DNA from: Myxocyprinus asiaticus | Lineage: Eukaryota > Chordata > Actinopteri > Cypriniformes > Catostomidae | Length of the DNA: 64,000 nt | Reading direction: 5' to 3' | Assembly: GCF_019703515.2 (NCBI RefSeq) | Contig: NC_059368.1 | Span: 34,932,735-34,996,734, forward strand | In this document: positions 35,078 to 40,512 of the stretch, piece by piece | Layout of the letters: each line of letters starts with the position of its first letter | Position numbering within the stretch: position 1 is the first letter of the stretch | Position numbers and translations under genes: made by a program | The notes under the pieces: model-generated | Database searches by the model: none | What the model was told of the DNA's origin: nothing | The model's input: only the letters and a program-made list of their open reading frames with translations

Positions 35078-35930
35078 TTTTTTTCCAAAAACATGTAGCC
35101 TATGATATGAAAGTAATTTTACAATATCCTGGAAATTCGTAAATAAACGGGCTGAGTTGTTTACCATATCGCTGATAAACGCTTGCACGATGAATTTGTG
35201 TGATTAGTCGGAACTGTTCCCGCCACATAGTAAGAAACACTTGTGTGAGTGTCTCTCACGTTTAACTGTGCATCACTGCATAGTAGGCTACTCGCAGTCG
35301 CTCGTGTTGATGCACCTCTGTTGGAGATGTATTGTACACTCCAGCCTTTAATTGCTCATATACAGTCGTCTCCAGCATTTATTCATCACCCACTAAACTA
35401 TTGCGCCAAGCATCATACAAGATCTCTCCTTCACGTCGTGATTTATGTTCCAATGAAAGATCTCACTCGCATCAAGCCTGTTTGAAATGCGTGGGTCTGA
35501 ATCTTAACGAGGAGTATCACTGATACATTTAGACGGACAGCCCACAATTAGATCCATTATTAGAGGTAACAGACCTATTGCATCACAACTACACCACCCA
35601 TTGGTACCCCACATTCACAGCTGTTGGGGAAATGTAGTTATATGTTTATTATTTTGCGCATCTTAGTTAAAGTGCATTTGATTGGGTTAATTGGGTATCA
35701 CTCTTTAGATCGATAGAGAATGCAAACACATGTAATCACTCATCGTGACATTTGGCTGCCAGAGCGCGTGTATGGTTCATTATGCTCATTATAACTTCGG
35801 TCTATATGCAGAATGAACCATAACGCATGTGTGCCATTGAAAATACATTTTGGAAATGAAATGTAGGCTGCCTACCTGGTGGAGGGTTCCAGTTCCCTGG
35901 TTTCCTTGGGTTTTCCGTTGGAAATTTCAT
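3786..35930 (-). CDS. kcnk10: kcnk10 (TREK-2 two-pore-domain potassium channel), seven coding exons
   Basis: Spliced coding sequence: 35930-35876, 31268-30886, 18718-18601, 12845-12685, 10404-10212, 9331-9189, 4439-3786. That is 1707 nt, or 568 residues plus stop, and all introns are GT-AG with matching phases. The product is a mechano-, lipid- and pH-gated background K+ channel of the plasma membrane, working as a dimer. Visible order: short N-terminus starting MKFP (as in one TREK-2 isoform), M1 about residues 82-110, cap cysteine C135, P1 filter TIGYG 184-188, M2 about 199-220, M3 about 249-275, P2 filter 295-299, M4 about 316-341, then a cytoplasmic tail from about 342. The tail begins with the TREK-type segment [15 protein letters not shown] and a basic [10 protein letters not shown] stretch. 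The tail and N-terminus fit KCNK10 better than KCNK2. Human TREK-2 is about 538 residues, so this one is slightly long. Odd: P2 reads TVGIG. I cannot tell which teleost paralogue (a or b) this is. Confidence 0.95.
4579..4762 (+). repeat. DIRS copy 1 left inverted terminal repeat
   Basis: Reads CGACGTTGTGTCGATGTAGT, then a segment through GAGTGGTATTTGCATACCAC to the TATA box and ACCACTCAT. Its reverse complement is at 8727-8915 with a few mismatches. Confidence 0.85.
4715..4722 (+). promoter_or_regulatory. TATA box in DIRS left terminal repeat
   Basis: TATAAAAG in GGGTATAAAAGGAGCTGG, pointing into the element and about 660 bp before the gag-like reading frame. A typical polymerase II core motif, inferred from sequence only. 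Confidence 0.5.
5376..6167 (+). pseudogene. DIRS gag-like region, frameshifted
   Basis: An uninterrupted stretch at 5376-5681 encodes [20 protein letters not shown] and [20 protein letters not shown], then LDDWFLGPQ and [17 protein letters not shown]. The frame is then lost. It resumes near 5798 ([20 protein letters not shown]) and shifts again near 5950 into [20 protein letters not shown] and [16 protein letters not shown], with a proline/alanine-rich end. Fish DIRS gag-like proteins have this arrangement. At least two frameshifts make it non-functional. Confidence 0.7.
6173..6436 (+). pseudogene. DIRS RNase H fragment
   Basis: Encodes GTLAHQ-side junction sequence, then [20 protein letters not shown] and [17 protein letters not shown], ending [13 protein letters not shown] and a stop. 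The INCLELLA glutamate and RTDN aspartate are RNase H active-site positions. The N-terminal MTDAS aspartate is missing because sequence upstream was deleted. The same domain is more complete in copy 2 at 60640-60950. Confidence 0.7.
6495..7697 (+). CDS. DIRS tyrosine recombinase (open frame)
   Basis: A 400-codon open frame; the recombinase proper starts at about residue 74 ([20 protein letters not shown]). The catalytic set is present: R219 (SIKRVGDL), H347 and R350 ([11 protein letters not shown]), W373 in the second His/Trp position (GWATP) and nucleophile Y383 (FARFYNL). In DIRS elements this enzyme integrates the circular DNA intermediate. The first ~70 residues overlap the out-of-frame end of the RNase H region and are probably not native, so the true start is unclear. 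No stop or frameshift interrupts the domain, unlike gag and RNase H beside it. The protein could still be active, but nothing here shows expression. Confidence 0.8.
   Translation: MSIRAGTGRPVRFPRILPLPALVHTDRGTSRYRWDYRTFFSGTGHHLAPVSRPLESPCLAPGWDAEDLSGLQPAVVDMITQARAPSTRHLYALKWHLFTKVFFPTRRPPDMRSQFGVFFLQERLEGWLSPFTLKVYVAAIAAHHDTVDGKSLGKHDLIIRFLRDARRLNPFRPHLIPSWDLSVVLQGLRGAPFDPLQSAELKALSLKTSLMTALTSIKRVGDLQAFSVSKTCLEFSPGYSHLILRPRPGYIPKVPTTPFRNQMVNLQALPQEEADPALTLLCPVHALRIYLDRTQSFRVSEQLFVCFGGQRKGSAVSKQRIAHWVIDAIAMAYHAQDMPPPAGLRAHSTRSVAASWALTSGASLTDICRAVGWATPNTFARFYNLRVEPVSSHVVAGTSR
8727..8915 (-). repeat. DIRS copy 1 right inverted terminal repeat with TATA box
   Basis: Reverse complement of 4579-4762, including a second TATAAAAG on the minus strand at 8775-8782. 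Next to it, at about 8590-8640, a shorter GTGTCACTACATCGACACAA segment repeats the outermost terminal sequence. That fits the internal complementary region of DIRS elements. Confidence 0.8.
9189..9331 (-). CDS. kcnk10: kcnk10 coding exon 6 (M4)
   Basis: Acceptor tcttccag|GA and donor GAGGAG|gtgaga; residues 304-351. It begins [14 protein letters not shown] and contains M4 ([20 protein letters not shown], then [14 protein letters not shown]). This is nearly the mammalian TREK-2 sequence. The conserved WILVGLAYF segment includes the hinge and fatty-acid/fenestration side of M4. Confidence 0.95.
9405..10190. other. kcnk10 intron 5, nothing recognised
   Basis: AT-rich intronic sequence between exons 6 and 5. 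No repeat family, RNA gene or conserved-looking motif was seen. Confidence 0.5.
10212..10404 (-). CDS. kcnk10: kcnk10 coding exon 5 (M3 and P2 filter, TVGIG)
   Basis: Acceptor cctttcag|CGG and donor GTTGCAG|gtaggt; residues 240-303. It encodes the basic linker [11 protein letters not shown]3 ([20 protein letters not shown]) and P2 ([20 protein letters not shown] then GIGDYVA). The codon at the aromatic position of the second filter is ATT (Ile298). TREK, TRAAK and most K2P second filters have Phe there (TTT, one base away). Confidence 0.95.
10405..12684. other. kcnk10 intron 4, no gene
   Basis: Contains poly-T/poly-A tracts (11156-11170, 11289-11318, 12020-12040). No open frame or repeat that I can name. 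Confidence 0.5.
12685..12845 (-). CDS. kcnk10: kcnk10 coding exon 4 (P1 filter end and M2)
   Basis: Acceptor tttttaag|GG and donor TTCAAG|gtaagt; residues 186-239. It completes the first filter as TIGYG, then [13 protein letters not shown]2 ([20 protein letters not shown]) and the cytoplasmic M2-M3 linker ending [11 protein letters not shown]. All of this matches TREK-family sequence. Confidence 0.95.
13335..13891 (-). pseudogene. Gag-like retroelement relic with in-frame minisatellites
   Basis: The minus-strand ATG at 13891 opens [20 protein letters not shown] and [19 protein letters not shown], a gag-like domain I recognise from many teleost retroelement proteins. One frameshift near 13735 leads into [20 protein letters not shown] and YTVDYGG. 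The C-terminal part consists of two minisatellites: a 24-bp unit about three times (13555-13615) and a ~39-bp unit three to four times (13340-13450), both multiples of three. No reverse transcriptase lies nearby. It is intronic in kcnk10 and on the same strand. Confidence 0.6.
13892..14260 (-). mobile_element. Probable 5' region or LTR of the gag-like relic
   Basis: On the minus strand it reads as an untranslated leader ending TCATTAAAAGCTGCGTTTAG, then CTTGTCTGCCTCGTAACAG just before the gag ATG. A similar ending (TTAAACTGCACCTGGG, GTCTGCCTGTCTTTGCCAGC) precedes the gag relic at 20.4 kb, so I read both as LTR-like leaders. No second terminal repeat was found here. Confidence 0.4.
14321..15907 (-). 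mobile_element. Tc1/mariner element with ~200-bp inverted repeats, intact transposase
   Basis: Ends ACAGATGCATCTCAATAAAT and ATTTATTGAGATGCACCTGT, flanked by TA inside a (TA)n tract. Inverted repeats run from 14321 to about 14523 and from about 15704 to 15907, with few mismatches. Full length at 1587 bp. It sits in kcnk10 intron 3, same strand as the gene. High arm identity and an undamaged transposase suggest a fairly recent insertion. Confidence 0.93.
14525..15643 (-). CDS. Tc1-family transposase, intact DD34E
   Basis: 372 codons without interruption. An ATG at 15643 opens the frame; the usual family start MGKTADLT is residue 13 (15607). The N-terminal paired-like DNA-binding region ([36 protein letters not shown]) and a GRKKCGRKR basic hinge precede the catalytic core. 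The DDE triad is complete: D160 (LFSDESKF), D250 ([11 protein letters not shown]) and E285 (LNPIENLWG), with 34 residues between the second Asp and the Glu. It catalyses cut-and-paste transposition at TA. Only one of three Tc1 families here keeps a full reading frame. Confidence 0.93.
   Translation of the reverse strand: MVSQFGSLGYTIMGKTADLTVVQKTIIDTLHKEGKPQTFIAREAGCSQSAVSKHVNRKLSGRKKCGRKRCTTNRENHSLMRIVKQNRFKNLGELHKEWTEAGVKASRATTHRRVKEFGYSCRIPLVKPLLNHRQRQRRLTWAKEKKNWTVAQWSKVLFSDESKFCISFGNQGPRVWRKGGEAHSPSCLKSSVKFPQSVMIWGAMSSAGVGPLCFLKTKVTAPVYQEILEHFMLPSADQLFKDADFIFQQDLAPAHTAKSTKSWLNDHGVGVLDWPANSPDLNPIENLWGIVKRKMRNKRPKNADELKATVKETWASIPPQQCHKLITSMPRRIEAVIKAKRSPYQVLSTYTVNEHTFQKANKSLKMFFLLVL
15990..17250 (-). 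mobile_element. TTAA-flanked DNA transposon with AGGTGCARTATGTAA ends
   Basis: Starts AGGTGCAGTATGTAA and ends TTACATATTGCACCT, with TTAA on both sides (15986-15989, 17251-17254). TTAA duplication is typical of piggyBac and Kolobok-type transposons; I cannot choose between them because no catalytic domain remains. It carries one coding exon (16725-17062). Length 1261 bp. Confidence 0.8.
16725..17062 (-). CDS. Spliced-looking first exon inside the TTAA transposon
   Basis: From the ATG at 17062 the frame is open for about 112 codons. A later methionine, [20 protein letters not shown], may be the real start. A basic linker (KPKKQKKH) is followed by [20 protein letters not shown] and [13 protein letters not shown]. 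The last codons run into a good splice donor, GGACAG|gtaagc (intron from 16724 downward), and the stop codon lies in the intron. I recognise the 'NIG-x-F-x-x-W-x-x-L ... K-x-D-x-E-x-A-x-F-L-L-D' segment as a recurring uncharacterised teleost domain of unknown function. No downstream exon was found inside the element. Confidence 0.55.
17521..17668 (+). repeat. tRNA-derived SINE, decayed
   Basis: GTAGCTCAACTGGTAGAGCA resembles a polymerase III A box. GTTTAATTCCCAGG is a decayed B box. The tail AAAGCATCTATCAAATGCCT, then AAATGT, matches the common teleost 'AAAGCGTCTGCCAAATGC' SINE end. Confidence 0.65.
18601..18718 (-). CDS. kcnk10: kcnk10 coding exon 3 (cap end and P1 helix)
   Basis: Acceptor cttcccag|CAC and donor ACAATAG|gtacaa; residues 147-185 plus the first base of G186. 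It encodes [19 protein letters not shown] followed by [23 protein letters not shown] is an N-glycosylation sequon in the extracellular cap. The exon stops inside the first selectivity filter (TI|GYG), the conserved K2P intron position. Confidence 0.95.
19166..19563. mobile_element. TTAA MITE
   Basis: Left end AGGTGTACTCAGTAACTTTT; right end AAAAAATTACTGAGTG then TTCAT. TTAA at 19162-19165 and 19564-19567. No coding capacity. Ends resemble, but differ from, the element at 15990. Confidence 0.6.
20162..21065 (+). mobile_element. Short gag-only LTR-type retroelement relic
   Basis: A left terminal repeat at 20162-20437 (TG...CA ends) is partly repeated at about 20899-21065: TGTAACATTGTTGGATTGTT, (CAAGT)n, GTTGTTGGATTTCACTTATG, AAACTGCACCTGGGTT, CTGTCTTTGCCAGCAAC. 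The right copy lacks the first ~110 bp. Between them is only a gag-like fragment with a coding minisatellite. No protease, polymerase or integrase. Confidence 0.6.
20480..20901 (+). pseudogene. Gag-like fragment with 9-residue repeats
   Basis: Encodes [20 protein letters not shown] and [20 protein letters not shown], a gag-like helix region similar to the 13.9-kb relic. A frameshift follows near 20610, then [20 protein letters not shown]. Seven 27-bp units follow (20699-20889), giving 9-residue repeats of types [27 protein letters not shown] and ASHIMVDEP, ending in a stop. The repeat keeps the frame. Confidence 0.6.
21066..22535. other. kcnk10 intron 2 stretch, nothing recognised
   Basis: A CAGCATCTCGT motif occurs at about 21506 and 21652 (CAGCATCTCGTAGCACCAGG and CAGCATCTCGTGCAAGAGCA), suggesting an old internal duplication. 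No open frame or named repeat. Confidence 0.4.
22536..22619. repeat. Compound microsatellite (TA)n-(AAT)n-(TG)n
   Basis: TATATA, then (ATA)n/(TAA)n, then (TG)n to 22619. Confidence 0.9.
22850..24332 (+). mobile_element. Tc1 element with CAGTTGTKCTCAARA ends
   Basis: Left end CAGTTGTTCTCAAGATTTTG; right end CAAACTTTTGAGCACAACTG; TA on both sides (22848-22849, 24333-24334). An inner copy of the terminal motif, AAAAGTTTACATACCCTTGA at 23046, suggests an IR/DR arrangement. Carries a transposase frame with internal deletions. Lies in kcnk10 intron 2, opposite strand to the gene. Confidence 0.9.
23206..24120 (+). pseudogene. Tc1 transposase with two apparent in-frame deletions
   Basis: Open for 304 codons, about 35 shorter than complete relatives. 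The first helix-turn-helix is intact ([40 protein letters not shown]). The second DNA-binding helix region is missing between TSGVAG and [12 protein letters not shown]. Catalytic residues are D123 (VIWSDETK), D214 (FQHDNDPK) and E247 (LNIIEPLWG). Only 32 residues separate D214 from E247 instead of 34, because KPKLTLQWL replaces the usual KHT-S-K-type stretch. Both losses keep the frame, so the gene looks open but is probably inactive. Confidence 0.8.
24373..25596. mobile_element. hAT-type element with perfect 8-bp target duplication
   Basis: Ends CAGGGTTGGGGAG...CCCAACCCTG, flanked by TATGTAGA at 24365-24372 and 25597-25604. An 8-bp duplication and CAG/CTG ends are hAT hallmarks. No transposase remains, and a tRNA SINE occupies 24812-25250. 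A truncated relative lies at 26995-27350. Confidence 0.85.
24812..25250 (+). repeat. tRNA-derived SINE copy A, full length
   Basis: Starts GGGGCCTGGGTAGCTCAGTG (A box) with B box GTTCAAATCC at about 24869. The conserved body follows (TGAGTGACTCCAGCCAGGTC, AACCAAATTGGCC, TCACATGGGGTAACCTCCTC, GTGGATGCCGCGG). It ends GGGAATTGGGCATTCCAAAT and an A/G-rich tail. I believe this is a V-SINE/HAmo-like cyprinid family. At least seven copies occur in this window. Confidence 0.8.
25605..26990. other. kcnk10 intron 2 stretch, nothing recognised
   Basis: No repeat family that I can name. A TTAGGTTTAGGTTTGGGGTC stretch at about 26181 is a common teleost interspersed motif. Confidence 0.4.
26995..27350. 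mobile_element. 5'-truncated copy of the 24373 hAT element
   Basis: Matches the last ~355 bp of the 24373 element (AAAAATCSTATTCTTGAT through CCCAACCCTG) with scattered differences and one ~10-bp insertion. It has no left end and no SINE. Confidence 0.85.
27522..27576. repeat. (TA)n microsatellite
   Basis: About 27 TA units. Confidence 0.95.
28169..29222. repeat. Foldback repeat interrupted by a SINE
   Basis: Left end AAGGGATAGTCCACCCAAAA; right side GGTGAGTAAATGATGAGAGA followed by a degraded end. Same family as 1297-1987. A minus-strand SINE (28513-28927) splits it near its centre. Confidence 0.8.
28513..28927 (-). repeat. tRNA-derived SINE copy B with 16-bp target duplication
   Basis: Same family as copy A, minus strand. 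Flanked by TGCAATATGCATGAAT at 28497-28512 and again at 28928-28943, a perfect 16-bp duplication showing LINE-type retroposition into the foldback element. Confidence 0.9.
29698..30315. repeat. Foldback repeat, diverged
   Basis: Left GGATTAGTTCACCCAAAACA; right AGAATTTTCATTTTTGGCAA. Matching subterminal segments (TTTGACTTTCTTTCTGTGGAA versus TTCTATAGAGGAAAGTTAT) are diverged. Confidence 0.55.
30886..31268 (-). CDS. kcnk10: kcnk10 coding exon 2 (N-terminus, M1, cap start)
   Basis: Acceptor ccaacag|TG and donor ATCAAG|gtaaaa; encodes residues 19-146. It holds the variable N-terminus, M1 ([19 protein letters not shown], then the conserved [10 protein letters not shown]) and the first cap helix with C135, which pairs across the dimer in TREK channels. 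In-frame methionines at 67 and 71 (SMVASMEG) sit where TREK channels are known to use alternative translation starts. That is family knowledge, not shown here. Confidence 0.95.
31933..32025 (-). repeat. LINE 3' tail fragment
   Basis: AAAGTCAAGTAGTCATTTTT, ATTTGTGTAGCGCTCTTTAC and TCAAAGCAGTTTTACAG match the common teleost 'AAGTCAAGTCACCTTTATTT...AGCGCTTT...AAAGCAGCTTTACAG' LINE tail. The same kind of end is at 38963. Confidence 0.5.
32263..32662 (+). repeat. tRNA-derived SINE copy C, 5'-truncated
   Basis: Begins within the tRNA-like head (GCTGACTACCACCCCTGGCG), has B box GTTCGAATCC, the full body and a poly-A tail (32650-32662). Confidence 0.8.
32928..34200. repeat. Interspersed GTCACTACYGAAAC motif cluster
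   Basis: The 14-mer GTCACTACYGAAAC occurs at 32928, 33108, 33242, 33426 and 34187, with a one-base variant in inverted orientation at 33487-33500 and a degraded form at 34167. The segments between 33283-33420 and 33490-33600 also resemble each other (TTTTAAGGAAAYAATYA, AAGCTTTGAA), so part of the block is a diverged tandem duplication. Very AT-rich. No open frame of note. Family unknown. Confidence 0.65.
34086..34118. repeat. Poly-T tract
   Basis: About 32 T in a row inside kcnk10 intron 1. Confidence 0.95.
34397..34483. repeat. (TA)n(CA)n microsatellite
   Basis: About 30 TA units followed by about 11 CA units. Confidence 0.95.
35027..35076. repeat. (TAA)n microsatellite
   Basis: About 16 units of TAA/AAT in kcnk10 intron 1. 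Confidence 0.95.
35876..35930 (-). CDS. kcnk10: kcnk10 coding exon 1 (start codon)
   Basis: Eighteen codons plus one base (phase 1). The ATG at 35930-35928 has A at -3. It encodes [18 protein letters not shown], close to the N-terminus of the mammalian TREK-2 isoform starting MKFPIETPRK. The donor is CCAG|gtaggc. Joined to exon 2 the split codon gives valine. Other TREK-2 isoforms use different first exons; I found no convincing alternative here. Confidence 0.9.
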
Positions 35931-36480
35931 TTTGGATTGCAGTTTAATTCATGAAGTCAACGCGTTTGTTAAAACAGAAGAAAGCAATTCGGTAGATGCG
36001 GTTTAACTGTTAAATTACGCAGCGATTTTCCTATGCGACACTGTTTTTAAACGAGACAGAGAGGTAAACGAGCGCAAGCACAAATACTTCATCTTCTTTG
36101 CGGTTTACGTGTAGAAATAAGGAGATGCTGCTAGAGTGGCACGATTCTGCCTCTATCTCTTCGTGGTACTTCCAGATCACTCCGCCTTTTGCCAGTTGCA
36201 CCATTTTCCACGCGTCAGACCCTTTGCGTGAGAAGTAAACAGTGCAGGTGCAGCAGAAGTCCACGCGCTGTTGGAGGGCATCATCGGAGCGCTTCGCGAA
36301 TTAATTGCGCCTTCTAGAAGGGGTTTCTCATAGACGCAGCAAGGAGACACCACGCAAAGGTCTTCAGCTACAGCTTGCGTCTCTCTAACCTCTCCCGCTT
36401 ATACTGCGCTGTTGCGCCAAGTGGTGTTGCGTGTGTTGTCAGAGCAGACATATTCTGAGTGACATGCGAAGTTCAGCCAG
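35931..36480 (-). promoter_or_regulatory. kcnk10: Presumed kcnk10 5' UTR and promoter
   Basis: Unique-looking sequence directly upstream of the start codon, richer in CpG than the surrounding introns. A TATA-like AGTATAAGCGGG can be read on the minus strand around 36398-36412, which would put transcription start about 440 nt before the ATG. No initiator or transcript evidence is available, so this is positional inference only. Confidence 0.3.
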
Positions 36481-37147
36481 TACTGTTGATTTTGATCGCT
36501 CAAGCCTGTTGTCAATGCAGAGAAATGCAACTGCTTGTGGACTTCAATGCCAACATACGATTTATCCAAGAAATATAACGGCTATATGAGACACCTGCAT
36601 GGAGAGGAATGCTTCTCCTGCATCACGCTGACAGAGGGGCGTAGTTTCCAGGGGGGATGGGGGTGAGGTAATCCCCTCAATAATCAAAACAAGCAAGAAC
36701 CACCCCCCCTCAATATTTATACCATGATCAATGGAAATGGCTTTTCGCTGCAACACCCCCAATATTGAAACCTAATCTATGCCCTTGCACTGACACCACC
36801 TGTAAAGCATTACAGCATTGAACAGGAACATGAAATCATCACCTTACATAATGAATAGTTTACTCAATGTTCAGTATGTTTTTGACAAGCTGATGACACA
36901 TTTCACGAGCCGAAACACATCAGACTGCCAGCATTTTATGGCTCAAATGATCAAGTTACAGAATCACATTTAAATCCTCATGCAGTGTTGACACAATAAG
37001 ATATGCAAGCTGTATCTATTACAATAGACAAAGTCATGGTGCTTAGAAGCATTGTAATAGGTTGTTTTGTTTGAATTGTTTGATTATAAGGCATTGGAAC
37101 TTGTCTAATGTGGTTTGCTTTGATTTTTGTGGTGATTTTTATGAATA
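36481..37147. other. Upstream of kcnk10, nothing recognised
   Basis: Includes a GGGGCGTAGTTTCCAGGGG segment near 36645 and TATGCCCTTGCAC near 36780. They might be ends of a small decayed transposon, but I could not confirm matching ends. Confidence 0.35.
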
Positions 37148-38731
37148 CAGTGCATCTGGAAAGTATTCACAGCGCTTCACTTTTTCCACGTTTTGTTATG
37201 TTACAGCCTTATTCCAAAATGGATTAAATTCATTATTTTCCTCAAAATTCTACAAACAATACCCCATAATGACAACGTGAAAGAAGTTTCTTTGAAATCT
37301 TTGCAAATTTATTAAAAATAAAAAATGAAAAAAATCACATGTACATAAGTATTCACAGCCTTTGCCATGACACTCAAAATTGAGCTCAGGCGCATCCTGT
37401 TTCCACTGATCATCCTTGAGATGTTTCTATAACTTGATTGGAGCCCACCTGTGGTAAATTCAGTTGATTGGACATGATTTGGAAAGGCACACACCTGTCT
37501 ATATAATGTCCCACAGTTAACAGTGCATGTCAGAGCACAAACCAAGCCATGAAGTCCAAGGAATTGTCTGTAGACCTCTGAGACAGGATTGTATCAAGGC
37601 ACAGATCTGGGGAAGGGTACAGAAAAATTTCTGCAGCATTGAAGGTCCCAATGAGCACAGTGGCCTCCATCACCTGTAAATGGAAGAAGTTTGGAACCAC
37701 CAAGACTCTTCCTAGAGCTGGCCGCCTGGCCAAACTGAGCGATCGGGGGTGAAGGGCCTTAGTCAGAGAGGTGACCGAGAACCCGATGGTCACTCTGACA
37801 GAGCTCCAGCATTTCTCTGTGGAGAGAGAAACTTCCAGAAGAACAACCATCTCTGCAGCACTCCACCAATCAGGCCCGTATGGTAGAGTGGCCAGACGGA
37901 AGCCACTCCTCGGTAAAAGACACGTGACAGCCCACCTGGAGTTTGCCAAAAGGCACCTGAAGGACTCTCAGACCATGAGAAACAAAGATTGAACTCTTTG
38001 GCCAGAATGGCAAGCGTCATGTCTGGAGGAAACCAGGCACCGCTCATCACCTGGCCAATACCATCCTTCCAGTGAAGTATGGTGGTGGCAGCATCATGCT
38101 GTGGGGATGTTTTTCAGCGGCAGGAACTGGGAGACTAGTCAGGATCGAGGGAAAGATGAATGCAGCAATGTACAGAGACATCCTTGATGAAAACCTGCTC
38201 CAGAGTGCTCTGGACCTCAGACTGGGGTGAAGGTTCATCTTCCAACAGGACAACGACCCTAAGCACACAGCCAAGATAACAAAGGAGTGGCTCCGGGACA
38301 ACTCTGTGAATGTCCTTGAGTGGCCCTGCCAGAGCCCAGACTTGAACCCGATTGAACATCTCTGGAGAGATCTGAAAATGGCTGTGCACCGACGCTCCCC
38401 ATCCAACTTAATAGAGCTTGAGAGGTCCTGCAAAGAAGAATGGGAGAAACTGCCCAAAAATAGGTGTGCCAAGCTTGTAGCATCATACTCAAAAAAAACT
38501 TGAGGCTGTAATTGGTGCCAAAGGTGCTTCAACAAGGTATTGAGCAAAGGCTGTGAATACTTATGTACATGTGATTTTGTTTCGTTTTTTATTTTTAATA
38601 AATTTGCAAAGATTTCAAACAAACTTCTTTCACGTTGTCATTATGGGGTATTGTTTGTAGAATTGAGGAAAATGAATTTAATCCATTTTGTAGAAAAAGT
38701 GAAGCGCTGCGAGTACTTTCCGGATGCACTG
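37148..38731 (+). mobile_element. Tc1 element, CAGTGCATCYGGAAAGTA family, copy 1 (dead)
   Basis: Left end CAGTGCATCTGGAAAGTATT; right end GTACTTTCCGGATGCACTG; TA at 37146-37147 and 38732-38733. Inverted repeats of about 170-200 bp. Full length (1584 bp) but the transposase is broken. A second copy in the opposite orientation is at 55107-56672. Confidence 0.92.
37549..38543 (+). pseudogene. Tc1 transposase pseudogene, copy 1
   Basis: The ATG at 37549 opens MKSKELSVDL, then an in-frame TGA at 37579-37581 where Arg is expected and another at 37750-37752; both fit CpG decay of CGA. Near 37985 the frame jumps from MRNK into ELFG: the ILWSDETKI segment with the first catalytic Asp is missing (about 23 nt by comparison with family sequence). 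The remainder keeps the second Asp ([11 protein letters not shown]) and Glu (PIEHLWR), with another TGA near 38228 and a frameshift in an A8 run near 38490. Not translatable. Confidence 0.88.
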
Positions 38732-38962
38732 TATGTATAGTGTGCATAAATTATGCTTTGGTTTAGTGTAATTTATCTAAATACTAATTTCTCTTTTGTA
38801 ATTTCACTTAACATCAATCTGGCCAGGGAAGGCATAAGAAAATTAGCCATTTTGGCTAAATCTGGGACATTTACATCAATATGTTTATTAACGTGTGTCA
38901 TCCCAGACAAATAACTACAATAATATACTGTAACTGCAAGCTGGCCAAGCCAGTGACACATT

Positions 38963-39550
38963 AAGTCAAGTCAACCTTTATTTATAGAGCACATTTAAAA
39001 ACAACAGAAGTTGACCCAAAGTGCTTTACAGATCAAATAAATAATGACAGAGTGATATAAAAACAGATTGATATAAAGTTAAATATAAAATAAAAACCTT
39101 AATACAGCATCATGTATTTATCCATTTCAAACTATTCAACGATCTATTCAAAAGCTACAGAATAAAAATGTTTTCAAAGAAGATTTAAAAATGGCTAATG
39201 AAGAAGCTGACCTCACATGGAAAGGGAGACTATTCCATAGATTAGGACCTATCACAGAAATGGCACGGTCACCCTTAGATCTATAGCGGCAACGTTAGTG
39301 CCTTGAAGACATAAATCAGAATTTTTAAAATCAACCCTAAATTTCACAGGAAGCCAGTGTAGAGATGCTAAAACAGGGGAAATGTGATCCCTCTTTCTTG
39401 ACCCTGTTAAAAGCCTAGCTGCCGCGTTCTGAACCAGCTGAAGGTGGGATAATGCAGTTTGGGGGAGACCAATGTACAATGAGTTACCATAGTCTAACCT
39501 TGATGTAATAAGTGAGTGGAAATTTGGTGAAGATCTGATGAGTTCTAAAA
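38963..39550 (-). mobile_element. L2-like LINE, 3' end
   Basis: On the minus strand, [20 protein letters not shown] and [20 protein letters not shown], then [19 protein letters not shown], are the familiar C-terminal end of teleost LINE reverse transcriptase ORFs. After a frameshift come IGPNLWNSLPFHVRSASSLA and IFKSSLKTFLF, then a 3' UTR ending AAATAAAGGTTGACTTGACT. 5' truncation is typical of LINE insertions. Confidence 0.8.
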
Positions 39551-39559
39551 AAGTAGCTT

Positions 39560-40512
39560 TTCAATTAAATTCAAAATTGCAAACAGGAAATGTAGCTGAC
39601 CAAGGGCGTAGGTTTTTTTGAAAGTTGGTAGGGACATATTGCAAGGATAATATACAAAATATTGGTAAAATGTTGGAAAAATTGGAAGTAAGATACCGTA
39701 AGATGTAAGTATTTTCTGTGTGGCAAAACTCTTTGTTTTTTAGCAGTATTGATGGCTACCACATTAAGTGTTATATATTTTTTTTTTTACCCTGTCTGTC
39801 TTTCTATGCTCCATTCGACGAAGCAGTTTATAGCGCGAAGTTGCTGCCACAAACTGGCTGCTCCTGCACTCTAAAAATGTGAAACAGCTCTCTATGACTG
39901 CTCATATGTTCTCTTATCTAAATCTTTCCACCCAGAAAGCAGTGCCAATTGCCTCCGCGAACGGGCGCTGTTCCGGCTTCATGCCATTAGAATTCAATTT
40001 TATTTGAAAGCAAAAGAAACAAAGATTAACTATTCAATCCAACCACCATTTCAACCCCCAGCATTTTTAATCAGGTTCTGCCGCACAGGTGATGCCCGTC
40101 AGCCTCATTACCACGGCACAGCTTGTTTAGAGGGCGTGCTCTATTCAGCGATTGTTCGTCATCTTCTAACATGAATATCACGATTGTTTCTCCCTCCAAA
40201 GTGCCCTTCGGAGCGTGATTTATTTCATTCTGAACACAGGGGCATCATGCAACATAGAACTCCCTTCAATCGACCGATAATCTAATGACAAATTCTTTTC
40301 AAACAAATGCAGACATTTTAACGCAAGTTTGCTGCCACGCAGCACTCGCTCTGACCATTCCACAGCACACTGCAGTTATACACGGCCTCTGTCCAAACAG
40401 ACACAACCAAATTCGGCTCCGCAAGAGGCGGATCATGCGCCGCGTTCCAACTCATTCATAATCATTCTGCAATGCGTTTCGCTTCCTCTCAGCATTATTA
40501 ACATTTACTGAC
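39560..40512. other. No gene; possible decayed transposon
   Basis: AAGGGCGTAGGTTTTTTTGA near 39604 resembles a teleost DNA-transposon end, but I found no partner. The rest is unrecognised. Confidence 0.35.

Noticed and set aside
36031..36264. 77-codon minus-strand frame upstream of the kcnk10 ATG
   Set aside because: Most likely 5' UTR or promoter sequence. It is not joined in frame to exon 1 and has no similarity to known TREK N-termini.
36645..36790. Possible small transposon between GGGGCGTAG and CTATGCCC
   Set aside because: The inverse match is only about 8-9 bp and no target duplication could be defined.
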